Source of the DNA: Elymus sibiricus
Lineage: Eukaryota > Streptophyta > Magnoliopsida > Poales > Poaceae
Reading direction: 5' to 3'
Assembly: GCA_039707655.1 (NCBI GenBank)
Contig: CM077673.1
Location: 6,210,001-6,274,000 of the forward strand
DNA length: 64,000 nt
Shown here: positions 26,308-38,399 of the stretch, piece by piece
Layout of the letters: every line of letters begins with the position of its first letter
Numbering within the stretch: the stretch's first letter is position 1
Translations under genes and position numbers: made by a program
The notes under the pieces: generated by a model
Told to the model about the DNA's origin: nothing
Database searches by the model: none
What the model saw: the letters and a program-made list of their open reading frames with translations, nothing else

Positions 26308-27019
26308 CAGTGAGTAATAGCATAGAAAACTGGCCGGAACAGACAAAATCTGCTAGTTTTGGCGAGGTCCCGGTAACCGGTCCACGGGCTTCCCCGAATG
26401 TTCGGACGGCCACGACAACCAAAAAAACAGTGAATAATAGCATAGAAATCTGGTCAGAATGGACAAAATCTGCGAGTTTTGGCGAGGTCCCCGTAAGCGG
26501 ACCCCGGGGTTCCCCGAACATTTGGATCGCCCCGGGACCCATAATCAGTGAGTAATAGCATAGAAAACAGGTAAGAATTGACCAAATCTACGAGTTTTGG
26601 CGATGTCACCGTAACCGGTCCACGGGCTTCCCCGAACGTTCGGACGACCACGACAACCAAAAAACAGTGAATAATAGAACAGGAAACTAGTAAGAATGGA
26701 CCAAATCTGCGAGTTTTGGCAAGGTCCCCGTAACCGGACCCCGGGCTTCCCCGAACGTTCGGACGACCACTACAACCAAAAAACAGTGAATAATAGCATA
26801 GAAAACCGGTAAGAATGGACCAAATCTGCGAGTTTTGGCAAGGTCCCCGTAACCGGACCCCGGGCATCCCCAAATGTTGGGACGACCACAACAACCAAAA
26901 ACAGTGAATAATAGCATAGAAAACAGGTAAGAATGGACCAAATCTGCGAGTTTTGGCGAGGTCCCCGTAAGCGGACCCCATGGTTCCCCGAACGTTTCGA
27001 TCGTCCCGAGACCCAAAAT
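26308..27019. repeat. 712-bp hexamer (donor of the 1659-bp duplication)
   Basis: Has a rare CAAATCTACGAG in m3 (A at 26590) and GACCACTACAACC in m4. These reappear 1659 bp downstream inside the 8-mer unit. Confidence 0.87.
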
Positions 27020-28128
27020 CTGTGAGTAATAGCATAGAAAACTGGCCGGAAAAGACAAAATCTGCTAGTTTTGGCGAGGTCCCGGTAACCGGTCCACGGG
27101 CTTCCCCGAATGTTCGGACGGCCACGACAACCAAAAAAACAGTGAATAATAGCATAGAAATCTGGTCAGAATGGACAAAATCTGCAAGTTTTGGCGAGGT
27201 CCCCGTAAGCGGACCCCGGGGTTCCACAAACATTTGGATCGCCCCGGGACCAATAATCAGAGAGTAATAGCATAGAAAACAGGTAAGAATTGACCACATC
27301 TGCGAGTTTTGGCGATGTCACCGTAACCGTTCCACGGGCTTCCCCGAACGTTCGGACGACCATGACAACCAAAAAACAGTGAATAATAGAACAGGAAACT
27401 AGTTAGAATGGACCAAATCTGAGTTTTGGCGAGGTCCCCGTAACCGGACCCCGGGCTTCCCCGAACGTTCGGACGACCACGACAACCAAAAAACAGTGAA
27501 TAATAGCATAGAAAACTAGTAAGAATGGACCAAATCTGCGAGTTTTGGCAAGGTCCCCGTAACCGGACCCCGGGCATTCCCAAATGTTGGGACGACCACA
27601 ACAACCAAAAACAGTGAATACTAGCATAGAAAACAGGTAAGAATGGACCAAATCTGCGAGTTTTGGCGAGGTCCCCGTAAGCGGACCCCATGGTTCCCCG
27701 AACGTTTCGATCGTCCCGAGACCCAAAATCAGTGAGTAATAGCATAAAAAACTGGCCGGAACAGACAAAATCTGCTAGTTTTGGCGAGGTCCCGGTAATT
27801 GGTCCACGGGCTTCCCCGAATGTTCGGACGGCCACGACAACCAAAAAAACAGTGAATAATAGCATAGAAATCTGGTCAGAATGGACAAAATCTGCGAGTT
27901 TTGGCGAGGTCCCCGGAAGGGGACCCCGGGGTTCCCCGAACATTTGGATCGCCCCGGGACCCATAATCAGAGAGTAATAGCATAGAAAACAGGTAAGAAT
28001 GGACCAAATCTGCGAGTTTTGGCGATGTCACCGTAACCGGTCCACGGGCTTCCCCGAACGTTCAGACGACCAAGACAACCAAAAAACAGTGAATAATAGC
28101 ACAGAAAACTAGTAAGAATGGACCAAAT
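26470..28128. repeat. 1659-bp tandem duplication, copy 1
   Basis: Fourteen monomers recur directly downstream. Paired rare markers are A at 26590 and 28249 (TCTACGAG), AATCTGTGAG near 27020 and 28679, CTGCAAGTTTTGG near 27185 and 28844, CTAGTTAGAAT near 27402 and 29061, and GTTCAGACG (A at 28064 and 29723). The left edge is where ACAAAATC in m2 gives way to sequence shared with m4. Confidence 0.9.
27020..27729. repeat. 710-bp hexamer
   Basis: Carries the 710-class markers plus CTGCAAGTTTTGG and CTAGTTAGAAT. Its twin is the unit at 28679-29388. Confidence 0.88.
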
Positions 28129-28678
28129 CTGCGAGTTTTGGCGAGGTCCCCGTAAGCGGACCCCGGGGTTCCCCGAACATTTGGATCGCCCCGGGACCCA
28201 TAATCAGTGAGTAATAGCATAGAAAACAGGTAAGAATTGACCAAATCTACGAGTTTTGGCGATGTCACCGTAACCGGTCCACGGGCTTCCCCGAACGTTC
28301 GGACGACCACGACAACCAAAAAACAGTGAATAATAGAACAGGAAACTAGTAAGAATGGACCAAATCTGCGAGTTTTGGCAAGGTCCCCGTAACCGGACCC
28401 CGGGCTTCCCCGAACGTTCGGACGACCACTACAACCAAAAAACAGTGAATAATAGCATAGAAAACCGGTAAGAATGGACCAAATCTGCGAGTTTTGGCAA
28501 GGTCCCCGTAACCGGACCCCGGGCATCCCCAAATGTTGGGACGACCACAACAACCAAAAACAGTGAATAATAGCATAGAAAACAGGTAAGAATGGACCAA
28601 ATCTGCGAGTTTTGGCGAGGTCCCCGTAAGCGGACCCCATGGTTCCCCGAACGTTTCGATCGTCCCGAGACCCAAAAT
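27730..28678. repeat. 949-bp 8-mer with an m4/m2 hybrid monomer
   Basis: The order is m1-m2-m3-hybrid-m3-m4-m5-m6. The hybrid (28087-28204) starts as m4 (AGCACAGAAAACTAG) and ends as m2 (AAGCGGACCCCGGGG, GGATCG). It is the junction of the 1659-bp duplication. In m2 the loop of the hairpin is changed (CCCCGGAAGGGG near 27912). Confidence 0.9.
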
Positions 28679-29787
28679 CTGTGAGTAATAGCATAGAAAA
28701 CTGGCCGGAAAAGACAAAATCTGCTAGTTTTGGCGAGGTCCCGGTAACCGGTCCACGGGCTTCCCCGAATGTTCGGACGGCCACGACAACCAAAAAAACA
28801 GTGAATAATAGCATAGAAATCTGGTCAGAATGGACAAAATCTGCAAGTTTTGGCGAGGTCCCCGTAAGCGGACCCCGGGGTTCCACAAACATTTGGATCG
28901 CCCCGGGACCAATAATCAGAGAGTAATAGCATAGAAAACAGGTAAGAATTGACCACATCTGCGAGTTTTGGCGATGTCACCGTAACCGTTCCACGGGCTT
29001 CCCCGAACGTTCGGACGACCATGACAACCAAAAAACAGTGAATAATAGAACAGGAAACTAGTTAGAATGGACCAAATCTGAGTTTTGGCGAGGTCCCCGT
29101 AACCGGACCCCGGGCTTCCCCGAACGTTCGGACGACCACGACAACCAAAAAACAGTGAATAATAGCATAGAAAACTAGTAAGAATGGACCAAATCTGCGA
29201 GTTTTGGCAAGGTCCCCGTAACCGGACCCCGGGCATTCCCAAATGTTGGGACGACCACAACAACCAAAAACAGTGAATACTAGCATAGAAAACAGGTAAG
29301 AATGGACCAAATCTGCGAGTTTTGGCGAGGTCCCCGTAAGCGGACCCCATGGTTCCCCGAACGTTTCGATCGTCCCGAGACCCAAAATCAGTGAGTAATA
29401 GCATAAAAAACTGGCCGGAACAGACAAAATCTGCTAGTTTTGGCGAGGTCCCGGTAATTGGTCCACGGGCTTCCCCGAATGTTCGGACGGCCACGACAAC
29501 CAAAAAAACAGTGAATAATAGCATAGAAATCTGGTCAGAATGGACAAAATCTGCGAGTTTTGGCGAGGTCCCCGGAAGGGGACCCCGGGGTTCCCCGAAC
29601 ATTTGGATCGCCCCGGGACCCATAATCAGAGAGTAATAGCATAGAAAACAGGTAAGAATGGACCAAATCTGCGAGTTTTGGCGATGTCACCGTAACCGGT
29701 CCACGGGCTTCCCCGAACGTTCAGACGACCAAGACAACCAAAAAACAGTGAATAATAGCACAGAAAACTAGTAAGAATGGACCAAAT
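28129..29787. repeat. 1659-bp tandem duplication, copy 2
   Basis: Begins inside the hybrid monomer at 28087-28204 and ends in the m4 of the next unit, where the sequence returns to normal m4 (TAACCGGACCCC). Both copies carry the same rare markers, so the event is recent relative to point mutation. Confidence 0.9.
28679..29388. repeat. 710-bp hexamer, duplicate of 27020-27729
   Basis: Same marker set as its twin 1659 bp upstream. This unit borders the A/B domain. Confidence 0.88.
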
Positions 29788-30929
29788 CTGCGAGTTTTGG
29801 CGAGGTCCCCGTAACCGGACCCCGGGCTTCCCCGAACGTTCGGACGACCACGACAACCAAAAAACAGTGAATAATAGCATAGAAAACTGGTAAGAATGGA
29901 CCAAATCTGCGAGTTTTGGCAAGGTCCCCGTAACCGGTCCCCGGGCATCCCCAAATGTTGGGACGACCACAACAACCAAAAACAGTGAATAATAGCGTAG
30001 AAAACAGGTAAGAATGGACCAAATCTGCGAGTTTTGGCGAGGTCCCCGTAAACGGACCCCATGGTTCCCCGAACGTTTCGATCGTCCCGAGACCCAAAAT
30101 CAGTGAGTAATAGCATAGAAAACTGGCCGGAAAAGACAAAATCTGCTAGTTTTGGCGAGGTCCCGGTAACCGGTCCACGGGCTTCCCCGAATGTTCGGAC
30201 GGCCACGACAACCAAAAAAACAGTGAATAATAGCATAGAAATCTGGTCAGAATGGACAAAATCTGCGAGTTTTGGCGAGGTCCCCGTAAGCGGACCCCGG
30301 GGTTCCCCGAACATTTGGATCGCCCCGGGACCCATAACCAGTGAGTAATAGCATAGAAAACAGGTAAGAATGGACCAAATATGCGAGTTTTGGTGATGTC
30401 ACCGTAACCGGTCCACAGGCTTCCCCGAACGTTCGGACGACCAAGACAACCAAAAAACAGTGAATAATAGCACAGAAAGCTAGTAAGAATGGACCAAATC
30501 TGCGAGTTTTGGCGAGGTCCCCGTAACCGGACCCCGGGCTTCCCCGAACGTTCGGACGACCACGACAACCAAAAAACAGTGAATAATAGCATAGAAAACC
30601 GGTAAGAATGGACCAAATCTGAGTTTTGGCGAGGTCCCCGTAACCGGACCCCGGGCTTCCCCGAACGTTCGGACGACCACGACAACCAAAAAACAGTGAA
30701 TAATAGCATAGAAAACTAGTAAGAATGGACCAAATCTGCGAGTTTTGGCAAGGTCCCCGTAACCGGACCCCGGGCATCCCCAAATGTTGGGACGACCACA
30801 ACAACCAAAAGCAGTGAATAATAGCATAGAAAACAAGTAAGAATGGACCAAATCTGCGAGTTTTGGCGAGGTCCCCGTAAGCGGACCCCATGGTTCCCCG
30901 AACGTTTCGATCGTCCCGAGACCGAAAAT
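29389..30929. repeat. A block 1 (712 + 829)
   Basis: Units start at 29389 and 30101. The first has the CATAAAAAACTGG form of m1 and the altered hairpin loop CCCCGGAAGGGG. The extra monomer of the 7-mer is the m5/m4 hybrid at 30577-30693 (117 bp). It starts AACCGGTAAG as m5, then has the CTGAG deletion and the GGGCTTCC tail of a 710-class m4. Confidence 0.88.
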
Positions 30930-32470
30930 CAGTGAGTAATAGCATAGAAAACTGGCCGGAAAAGACAAAATCTGCTAGTTTTGGTGAGGTCCCGGTAACC
31001 GGTCCACGGGCTTCCCCGAATGTTCGGACGGCCACGACAACCAAAAAAACAGTGAATAATAGCATAGAAATCTGGTCAGAATGGACAAAATCTGCGAGTT
31101 TTGGCGAGGTCCCCGTAAGCGGACCCCGGGGTTCCCCGAACATTTGGATCGCCCCGGGACCCATAATCAGAGAGTAATAGCATAGAAAACAGGTAAGAAT
31201 GGACCAAATCTGCGAGTTTTGGCGATGTCACCGTAACCGGTCCACGGGCTTCCCCGAACGTTCAGACGACCAAGACAACCAAAAAACAGTGAATAATAGC
31301 ACAGAAAACTAGTAAGAATGGACCAAATCTGCGAGTTTTGGCGAGGTCCCCGTAACCGGACCCCGGGCTTCCCCGAACGTTCGGACGACCACGACAACCA
31401 AAAAACAGTGAATAATAGCATAGAAAACTGGTAAGAATGGACCAAATCTGCGAGTTTTGGCAAGGTCCCCGTAACCGGTCCCCGGGCATCCCCAAATGTT
31501 GGGACGACCACAACAACCAAAAACAGTGAATAATAGCGTAGAAAACAGGTAAGAATGGAAAAAATCTGCGTGTTTTGGCGAGGTCCCCGTAAACGGACCC
31601 CATGGTTCCCCGAACGTTTCGATCGTCCCGAGACCCAAAATCAGTGAGTAATAGCATAGAAAACTGGCCGGAAAAGACAAAATCTGCTAGTTTTGGCGAG
31701 GTCCCGGTAACCGGTCCACGGGCTTCCCCGAATGTTCGGACGGCCACGACAACCAAAAAAACAGTGAATAATAGCATAGAAATCTGGTCAGAATGGACAA
31801 AATCTGCGAGTTTTGGCGAGGTCCCCGTAAGCGGACCCCGGGGTTCCCCGAACATTTGGATCGCCCCGGGACCCATAACCAGTGAGTAATAGCATAGAAA
31901 ACAGGTAAGAATGGACCAAATATGCGAGTTTTGGTGATGTCACCGTAACCGGTCCACAGGCTTCCCCGAACGTTCGGACGACCAAGACAACCAAAAAACA
32001 GTGAATAATAGCACAGAAAGCTAGTAAGAATGGACCAAATCTGCGAGTTTTGGCGAGGTCCCCGTAACCGGACCCCGGGCTTCCCCGAACGTTCGGACGA
32101 CCACGACAACCAAAAAACAGTGAATAATAGCATAGAAAACCGGTAAGAATGGACCAAATCTGAGTTTTGGCGAGGTCCCCGTAACCGGACCCCGGGCTTC
32201 CCCGAACGTTCGGACGACCACGACAACCAAAAAACAGTGAATAATAGCATAGAAAACTAGTAAGAATGGACCAAATCTGCGAGTTTTGGCAAGGTCCCCG
32301 TAACCGGACCCCGGGCATCCCCAAATGTTGGGACGACCACAACAACCAAAAGCAGTGAATAATAGCATAGAAAACAAGTAAGAATGGACCAAATCTGCGA
32401 GTTTTGGCGAGGTCCCCGTAAGCGGACCCCATGGTTCCCCGAACGTTTCGATCGTCCCGAGACCGAAAAT
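30930..32470. repeat. A block 2
   Basis: Units start at 30930 and 31642; hybrid monomer at 32118-32234. The m6 of the first unit has a private cluster AATGGAAAAAATCTGCGTG near 31557, shared only with A block 3 (the last part, CTGCGTG, also with block 4). Confidence 0.88.
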
Positions 32471-34011
32471 CAGTGAGTAATAGCATAGAAAACTGGCCGG
32501 AAAAGACAAAATCTGCTAGTTTTGGTGAGGTCCCGGTAACCGGTCCACGGGCTTCCCCGAATGTTCGGACGGCCACGACAACCAAAAAAACAGTGAATAA
32601 TAGCATAGAAATCTGGTCAGAATGGACAAAATCTGCGAGTTTTGGCGAGGTCCCCGTAAGCGGACCCCGGGGTTCCCCGAACATTTGGATCGCCCCGGGA
32701 CCCATAATCAGAGAGTAATAGCATAGAAAACAGGTAAGAATGGACCAAATCTGCGAGTTTTGGCGATGTCACCGTAACCGGTCCACGGGCTTCCCCGAAC
32801 GTTCAGACGACCAAGACAACCAAAAAACAGTGAATAATAGCACAGAAAACTAGTAAGAATGGACCAAATCTGCGAGTTTTGGCGAGGTCCCCGTAACCGG
32901 ACCCCGGGCTTCCCCGAACGTTCGGACGACCACGACAACCAAAAAACAGTGAATAATAGCATAGAAAACTGGTAAGAATGGACCAAATCTGCGAGTTTTG
33001 GCAAGGTCCCCGTAACCGGTCCCCGGGCATCCCCAAATGTTGGGACGACCACAACAACCAAAAACAGTGAATAATAGCGTAGAAAACAGGTAAGAATGGA
33101 AAAAATCTGCGTGTTTTGGCGAGGTCCCCGTAAACGGACCCCATGGTTCCCCGAACGTTTCGATCGTCCCGAGACCCAAAATCAGTGAGTAATAGCATAG
33201 AAAACTGGCCGGAAAAGACAAAATCTGCTAGTTTTGGCGAGGTCCCGGTAACCGGTCCACGGGCTTCCCCGAATGTTCGGACGGCCACGACAACCAAAAA
33301 AACAGTGAATAATAGCATAGAAATCTGGTCAGAATGGACAAAATCTGCGAGTTTTGGCGAGGTCCCCGTAAGCGGACCCCGGGGTTCCCCGAACATTTGG
33401 ATCGCCCCGGGACCCATAACCAGTGAGTAATAGCATAGAAAACAGGTAAGAATGGACCAAATATGCGAGTTTTGGTGATGTCACCGTAACCGGTCCACAG
33501 GCTTCCCCGAACGTTCGGACGACCAAGACAACCAAAAAACAGTGAATAATAGCACAGAAAGCTAGTAAGAATGGACCAAATCTGCGAGTTTTGGCGAGGT
33601 CCCCGTAACCGGACCCCGGGCTTCCCCGAACGTTCGGACGACCACGACAACCAAAAAACAGTGAATAATAGCATAGAAAACCGGTAAGAATGGACCAAAT
33701 CTGAGTTTTGGCGAGGTCCCCGTAACCGGACCCCGGGCTTCCCCGAACGTTCGGACGACCACGACAACCAAAAAACAGTGAATAATAGCATAGAAAACTA
33801 GTAAGAATGGACCAAATCTGCGAGTTTTGGCAAGGTCCCCGTAACCGGACCCCGGGCATCCCCAAATGTTGGGACGACCACAACAACCAAAAGCAGTGAA
33901 TAATAGCATAGAAAACAAGTAAGAATGGACCAAATCTGCGAGTTTTGGCGAGGTCCCCGTAAGCGGACCCCATGGTTCCCCGAACGTTTCGATCGTCCCG
34001 AGACCGAAAAT
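32471..34011. repeat. A block 3
   Basis: Units start at 32471 and 33183; hybrid monomer at 33659-33775. Shares the GGAAAAAATCTGCGTG cluster with A block 2, so these two are the closest pair. Confidence 0.88.
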
Positions 34012-35552
34012 CAGTGAGTAATAGCATAGAAAACTGGCCGGAAAAGACAAAATCTGCTAGTTTTGGTGAGGTCCCGGTAACCGGTCCACGGGCTTCCCCG
34101 AATGTTCGGACGGCCACGACAACCAAAAAAACAGTGAATAATAGCATAGAAATCTGGTCAGAATGGACAAAATCTGCGAGTTTTGGCGAGGTCCCCGTAA
34201 GCGGACCCCGGGGTTCCCCGAACATTTGGATCGCCCCGGGACCCATAATCAGAGAGTAATAGCATAGAAAACAGGTAAGAATGGACCAAATCTGCGAGTT
34301 TTGGCGATGTCACCGTAACCGGTCCACGGGCTTCCCCGAACGTTCAGACGACCAAGACAACCAAAAAACAGTGAATAATAGCACAGAAAACTAGTAAGAA
34401 TGGACCAAATCTGCGAGTTTTGGCGAGGTCCCCGTAACCGGACCCCGGGCTTCCCCGAACGTTCGGACGACCACGACAACCAAAAAACAGTGAATAATAG
34501 CATAGAAAACTGGTAAGAATGGACCAAATCTGCGAGTTTTGGCAAGGTCCCCGTAACCGGTCCCCGGGCATCCCCAAATGTTGGGACGACCACAACAACC
34601 AAAAACAGTGAATAATAGCGTAGAAAACAGGTAAGAATGGACCAAATCTGCGTGTTTTGGCGAGGTCCCCGTAAACGGACCCCATGGTTCCCCGAACGTT
34701 TCGATCGTCCCGAGACCCAAAATCAGTGAGTAATAGCATAGAAAACTGGCCGGAAAAGACAAAATCTGCTAGTTTTGGCGAGGTCCCGGTAACCGGTCCA
34801 CGGGCTTCCCCGAATGTTCGGACGGCCACGACAACCAAAAAAACAGTGAATAATAGCATAGAAATCTGGTCAGAATGGACAAAATCTGCGAGTTTTGGCG
34901 AGGTCCCCGTAAGCGGACCCCGGGGTTCCCCGAACATTTGGATCGCCCCGGGACCCATAACCAGTGAGTAATAGCATAGAAAACAGGTAAGAATGGACCA
35001 AATATGCGAGTTTTGGTGATGTCACCGTAACCGGTCCACAGGCTTCCCCGAACGTTCGGACGACCAAGACAACCAAAAAACAGTGAATAATAGCACAGAA
35101 AGCTAGTAAGAATGGACCAAATCTGCGAGTTTTGGCGAGGTCCCCGTAACCGGACCCCGGGCTTCCCCGAACGTTCGGACGACCACGACAACCAAAAAAC
35201 AGTGAATAATAGCATAGAAAACCGGTAAGAATGGACCAAATCTGAGTTTTGGCGAGGTCCCCGTAACCGGACCCCGGGCTTCCCCGAACGTTCGGACGAC
35301 CACGACAACCAAAAAACAGTGAATAATAGCATAGAAAACTAGTAAGAATGGACCAAATCTGCGAGTTTTGGCAAGGTCCCCGTAACCGGACCCCGGGCAT
35401 CCCCAAATGTTGGGACGACCACAACAACCAAAAGCAGTGAATAATAGCATAGAAAACAAGTAAGAATGGACCAAATCTGCGAGTTTTGGCGAGGTCCCCG
35501 TAAGCGGACCCCATGGTTCCCCGAACGTTTCGATCGTCCCGAGACCGAAAAT
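34012..35552. repeat. A block 4
   Basis: Units start at 34012 and 34724; hybrid monomer at 35200-35316. It keeps CTGCGTG (near 34650) but has the normal GGACCAAAT before it, so the two changes arose or were lost separately. Confidence 0.88.
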
Positions 35553-36858
35553 CAGTGAGTAATAGCATAGAAAACTGGCCGGAAAAGACAAAATCTGCTA
35601 GTTTTGGTGAGGTCCCGGTAACCGGTCCACGGGCTTCCCCGAATGTTCGGACGGCCACGACAACCAAAAAAACAGTGAATAATAGCATAGAAATTTGGTC
35701 AGAATGGACAAAATCTGCGAGTTTTGGCGAGGTCCCCGTAAGCGGACCCCGGGGTTCCCCGAACATTTGGATCGCCCCGGGACCCATAATCAGAGAGTAA
35801 TAGCATAGAAAACAGGTAAGAATTGACCAAATCTGCGAGTTTTGGCGATGTCCCCGTAACCGGTCCACGGGCTTCCCCGAACGTTCGGACGACCACGACA
35901 ACCAAAAAACAGTGAATAATAGAACAGGAAACTAGTAAGAATGGACGAAATCTGTGAGTTTTGGTGAGGTCCCCGTAACCGGACCCTGGGCTTCCCCGAA
36001 CATTCGGACGACCACGACAACCAAAAAACAGTGAATAATAGCATAGAAAACTGGTAAGAATGCACCAAATCTGCGAGTTCTGGCGAGGTCCCCGTAAGCG
36101 GACCCCATGGTTCCCCGAACGTCTCGATCGTCCCAAGACCCAAAATCAGTGAGTAATAGCATAGAAAACTGGCCGGAACAGACAAAATCTGCTAGTTTTG
36201 GCGAGGTCCCGGTAACCGGTCCACGGGCTTCCCCGAATGTTCGGACGGCCACGACAACCAAAAAAACAGTGAATAATAGCATAGAAATCTGGTCAGAATG
36301 GACAAAATCTGCGAGTTTTGGGGAGGTCCCCGTAAGCGAACCCCGGGGTTCCCCGAACATTTGGATCGCCCCGGGACCCATAACCAGTGAGTAATAGCAT
36401 AGAAAACAGGTAAGAATGGACCAAATCTGCGAGTTTTGGCGATGTCACCGTAACCGGTCCACGGGCTTCCCCGAACGTTCGGACGACCAAGACAACCAAA
36501 AAACAGTGAATAATAGCACAGAAAACTAGTAAGAATGGACCAAATCTGCGAGTTTTGGCGAGGTCCCCGTAACCGGACCCCGGGCTTCCCCGAACGTTCG
36601 GACGACCACGACAACCAACAAACAGTGAATAATAGCATAGAAAACTAGTAAGAATGGACCAAATCTGCGAGTTTTGGCAAGGTCCCCGTAACCGGACCCC
36701 GGGCATTCCCAAATGTTGGGACGACCACAACAACCAAAAACAGTGAATACTAGCATAGAAAACAGGTAAGAATGGACCAAATCTGCGAGTTTTGGCGAGG
36801 TCCCCGTAAGCGGACCCCATGGTTCCCCGAACGTTTCGATCGTCCCGAGACCCAAAAT
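35553..36858. repeat. B block 1 (594 + 712)
   Basis: The 5-mer (35553-36146) has an m5/m6 hybrid at 36029-36146, starting AACTGGTAAGAATGCACC as m5 and ending GTTCTGGCG, CCATGG as m6. The following 712 unit starts at 36147 and has AACCAACAAACAG in m4 and GAATACTAG in m6. The m4 of the 5-mer has a private CTGTGAG near 35952. Confidence 0.88.
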
Positions 36859-38399
36859 CAGTGAGTAATAGCATAAAAAACTGGCCGGAACAGACAAAAT
36901 CTGCTAGTTTTGGCGAGGTCCCGGTAATTGGTCCACGGGCTTCCCCGAATGTTCGGACGGCCACGACAACCAAAAAAACAGTGAATAATAGCATAGAAAT
37001 CTGGTCAGAATGGACAAAATCTGCGAGTTTTGGCGAGGTCCCCGTAAGGGGACCCCGGGGTTCCCCGAACATTTGGATCGCCCCGGGACCCATAATCAGA
37101 GAGTAATAGCATAGAAAACAGGTAAGAATGGACCAAATCTGCGAGTTTTGGCGATGTCACCGTAACCGGTCCACGGGCTTCCCCGAACGTTCAGACGACC
37201 AAGACAACCAAAAAACAGTGAATAATAGCACAGAAAACTAGTAAGAGTGGACCAAATCTGCGAGTTTTGGCGAGGTCCCCGTAACCGGACCCCGGGCTTC
37301 CCCGAACGTTCGGACGACCACGACAACCAAAAAACAATGAATAATAGCATAGAAAACTGGTAAGAATGGACCAAATCTGCGAGTTTTGGCAAGGTCCCCG
37401 TAACCGGTCCCCGGGCATCCCCAAATGTTGGGACGACCACAACAACCAAAAACAGTGAATAATAGCGTAGAAAACAGGTAAGAATGGACCAAATCTGCGA
37501 GTTTTGGCGAGGTCCCCGTAAACGGACCCCATGGTTCCCCGAACGTTTCGATCGTCCCGAGACCCAAAATCAGTGAGTAATAGCATAGAAAACTGGCCGG
37601 AAAAGACAAAATCTGCTAGTTTTGGCGAGGTCCCGGTAACCGGTCCACGGGCTTCCCCGAATGTTCGGACGGCCACGACAACCAAAAAAACAGTGAATAA
37701 TAGCATAGAAATCTGGTCAGAATGGACAAAATCTGCGAGTTTTGGCGAGGTCCCCGTAAGCGGACCCCGGGGTTCCCCGAACATTTGGATCGCCCCGGGA
37801 CCCATAACCAGTGAGTAATAGCATAGAAAACAGGTAAGAATGGACCAAATATGCGAGTTTTGGTGATGTCACCGTAACCGGTCCACAGGCTTCCCCGAAC
37901 GTTCGGACGACCAAGACAACCAAAAAACAGTGAATAATAGCACAGAAAGCTAGTAAGAATGGACCAAATCTGCGAGTTTTGGCGAGGTCCCCGTAACCGG
38001 ACCCCGGGCTTCCCCGAACGTTCGGACGACCACGACAACCAAAAAACAGTGAATAATAGCATAGAAAACCGGTAAGAATGGACCAAATCTGAGTTTTGGC
38101 GAGGTCCCCGTAACCGGACCCCGGGCTTCCCCGAACGTTCGGACGACCACGACAACCAAAAAACAGTGAATAATAGCATAGAAAACTAGTAAGAATGGAC
38201 CAAATCTGCGAGTTTTGGCAAGGTCCCCGTAACCGGACCCCGGGCATCCCCAAATGTTGGGACGACCACAACAACCAAAAGCAGTGAATAATAGCATAGA
38301 AAACAAGTAAGAATGGACCAAATCTGCGAGTTTTGGCGAGGTCCCCGTAAGCGGACCCCATGGTTCCCCGAACGTTTCGATCGTCCCGAGACCGAAAAT
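36859..38399. repeat. A block 5
   Basis: Units start at 36859 and 37571; hybrid monomer at 38047-38163. The first unit carries the perfect hairpin form of m2 (AAGGGG), and rare AAACAATGAATAATAG near 37332 that recurs in A blocks 7 and 8. Confidence 0.88.

Noticed and set aside
34870..35901. Long open reading frames on the minus strand (up to 343 codons), with many overlapping ones in other frames, and 95-codon frames on the plus strand
   Set aside because: They translate the same satellite monomers in rotating frames (118, 119 and 120 bp shift the frame at each step). They repeat every 712 bp, overlap heavily in several frames at once, mostly rely on TTG or internal starts, and resemble no known protein. 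A repeat with few stop triplets explains them.
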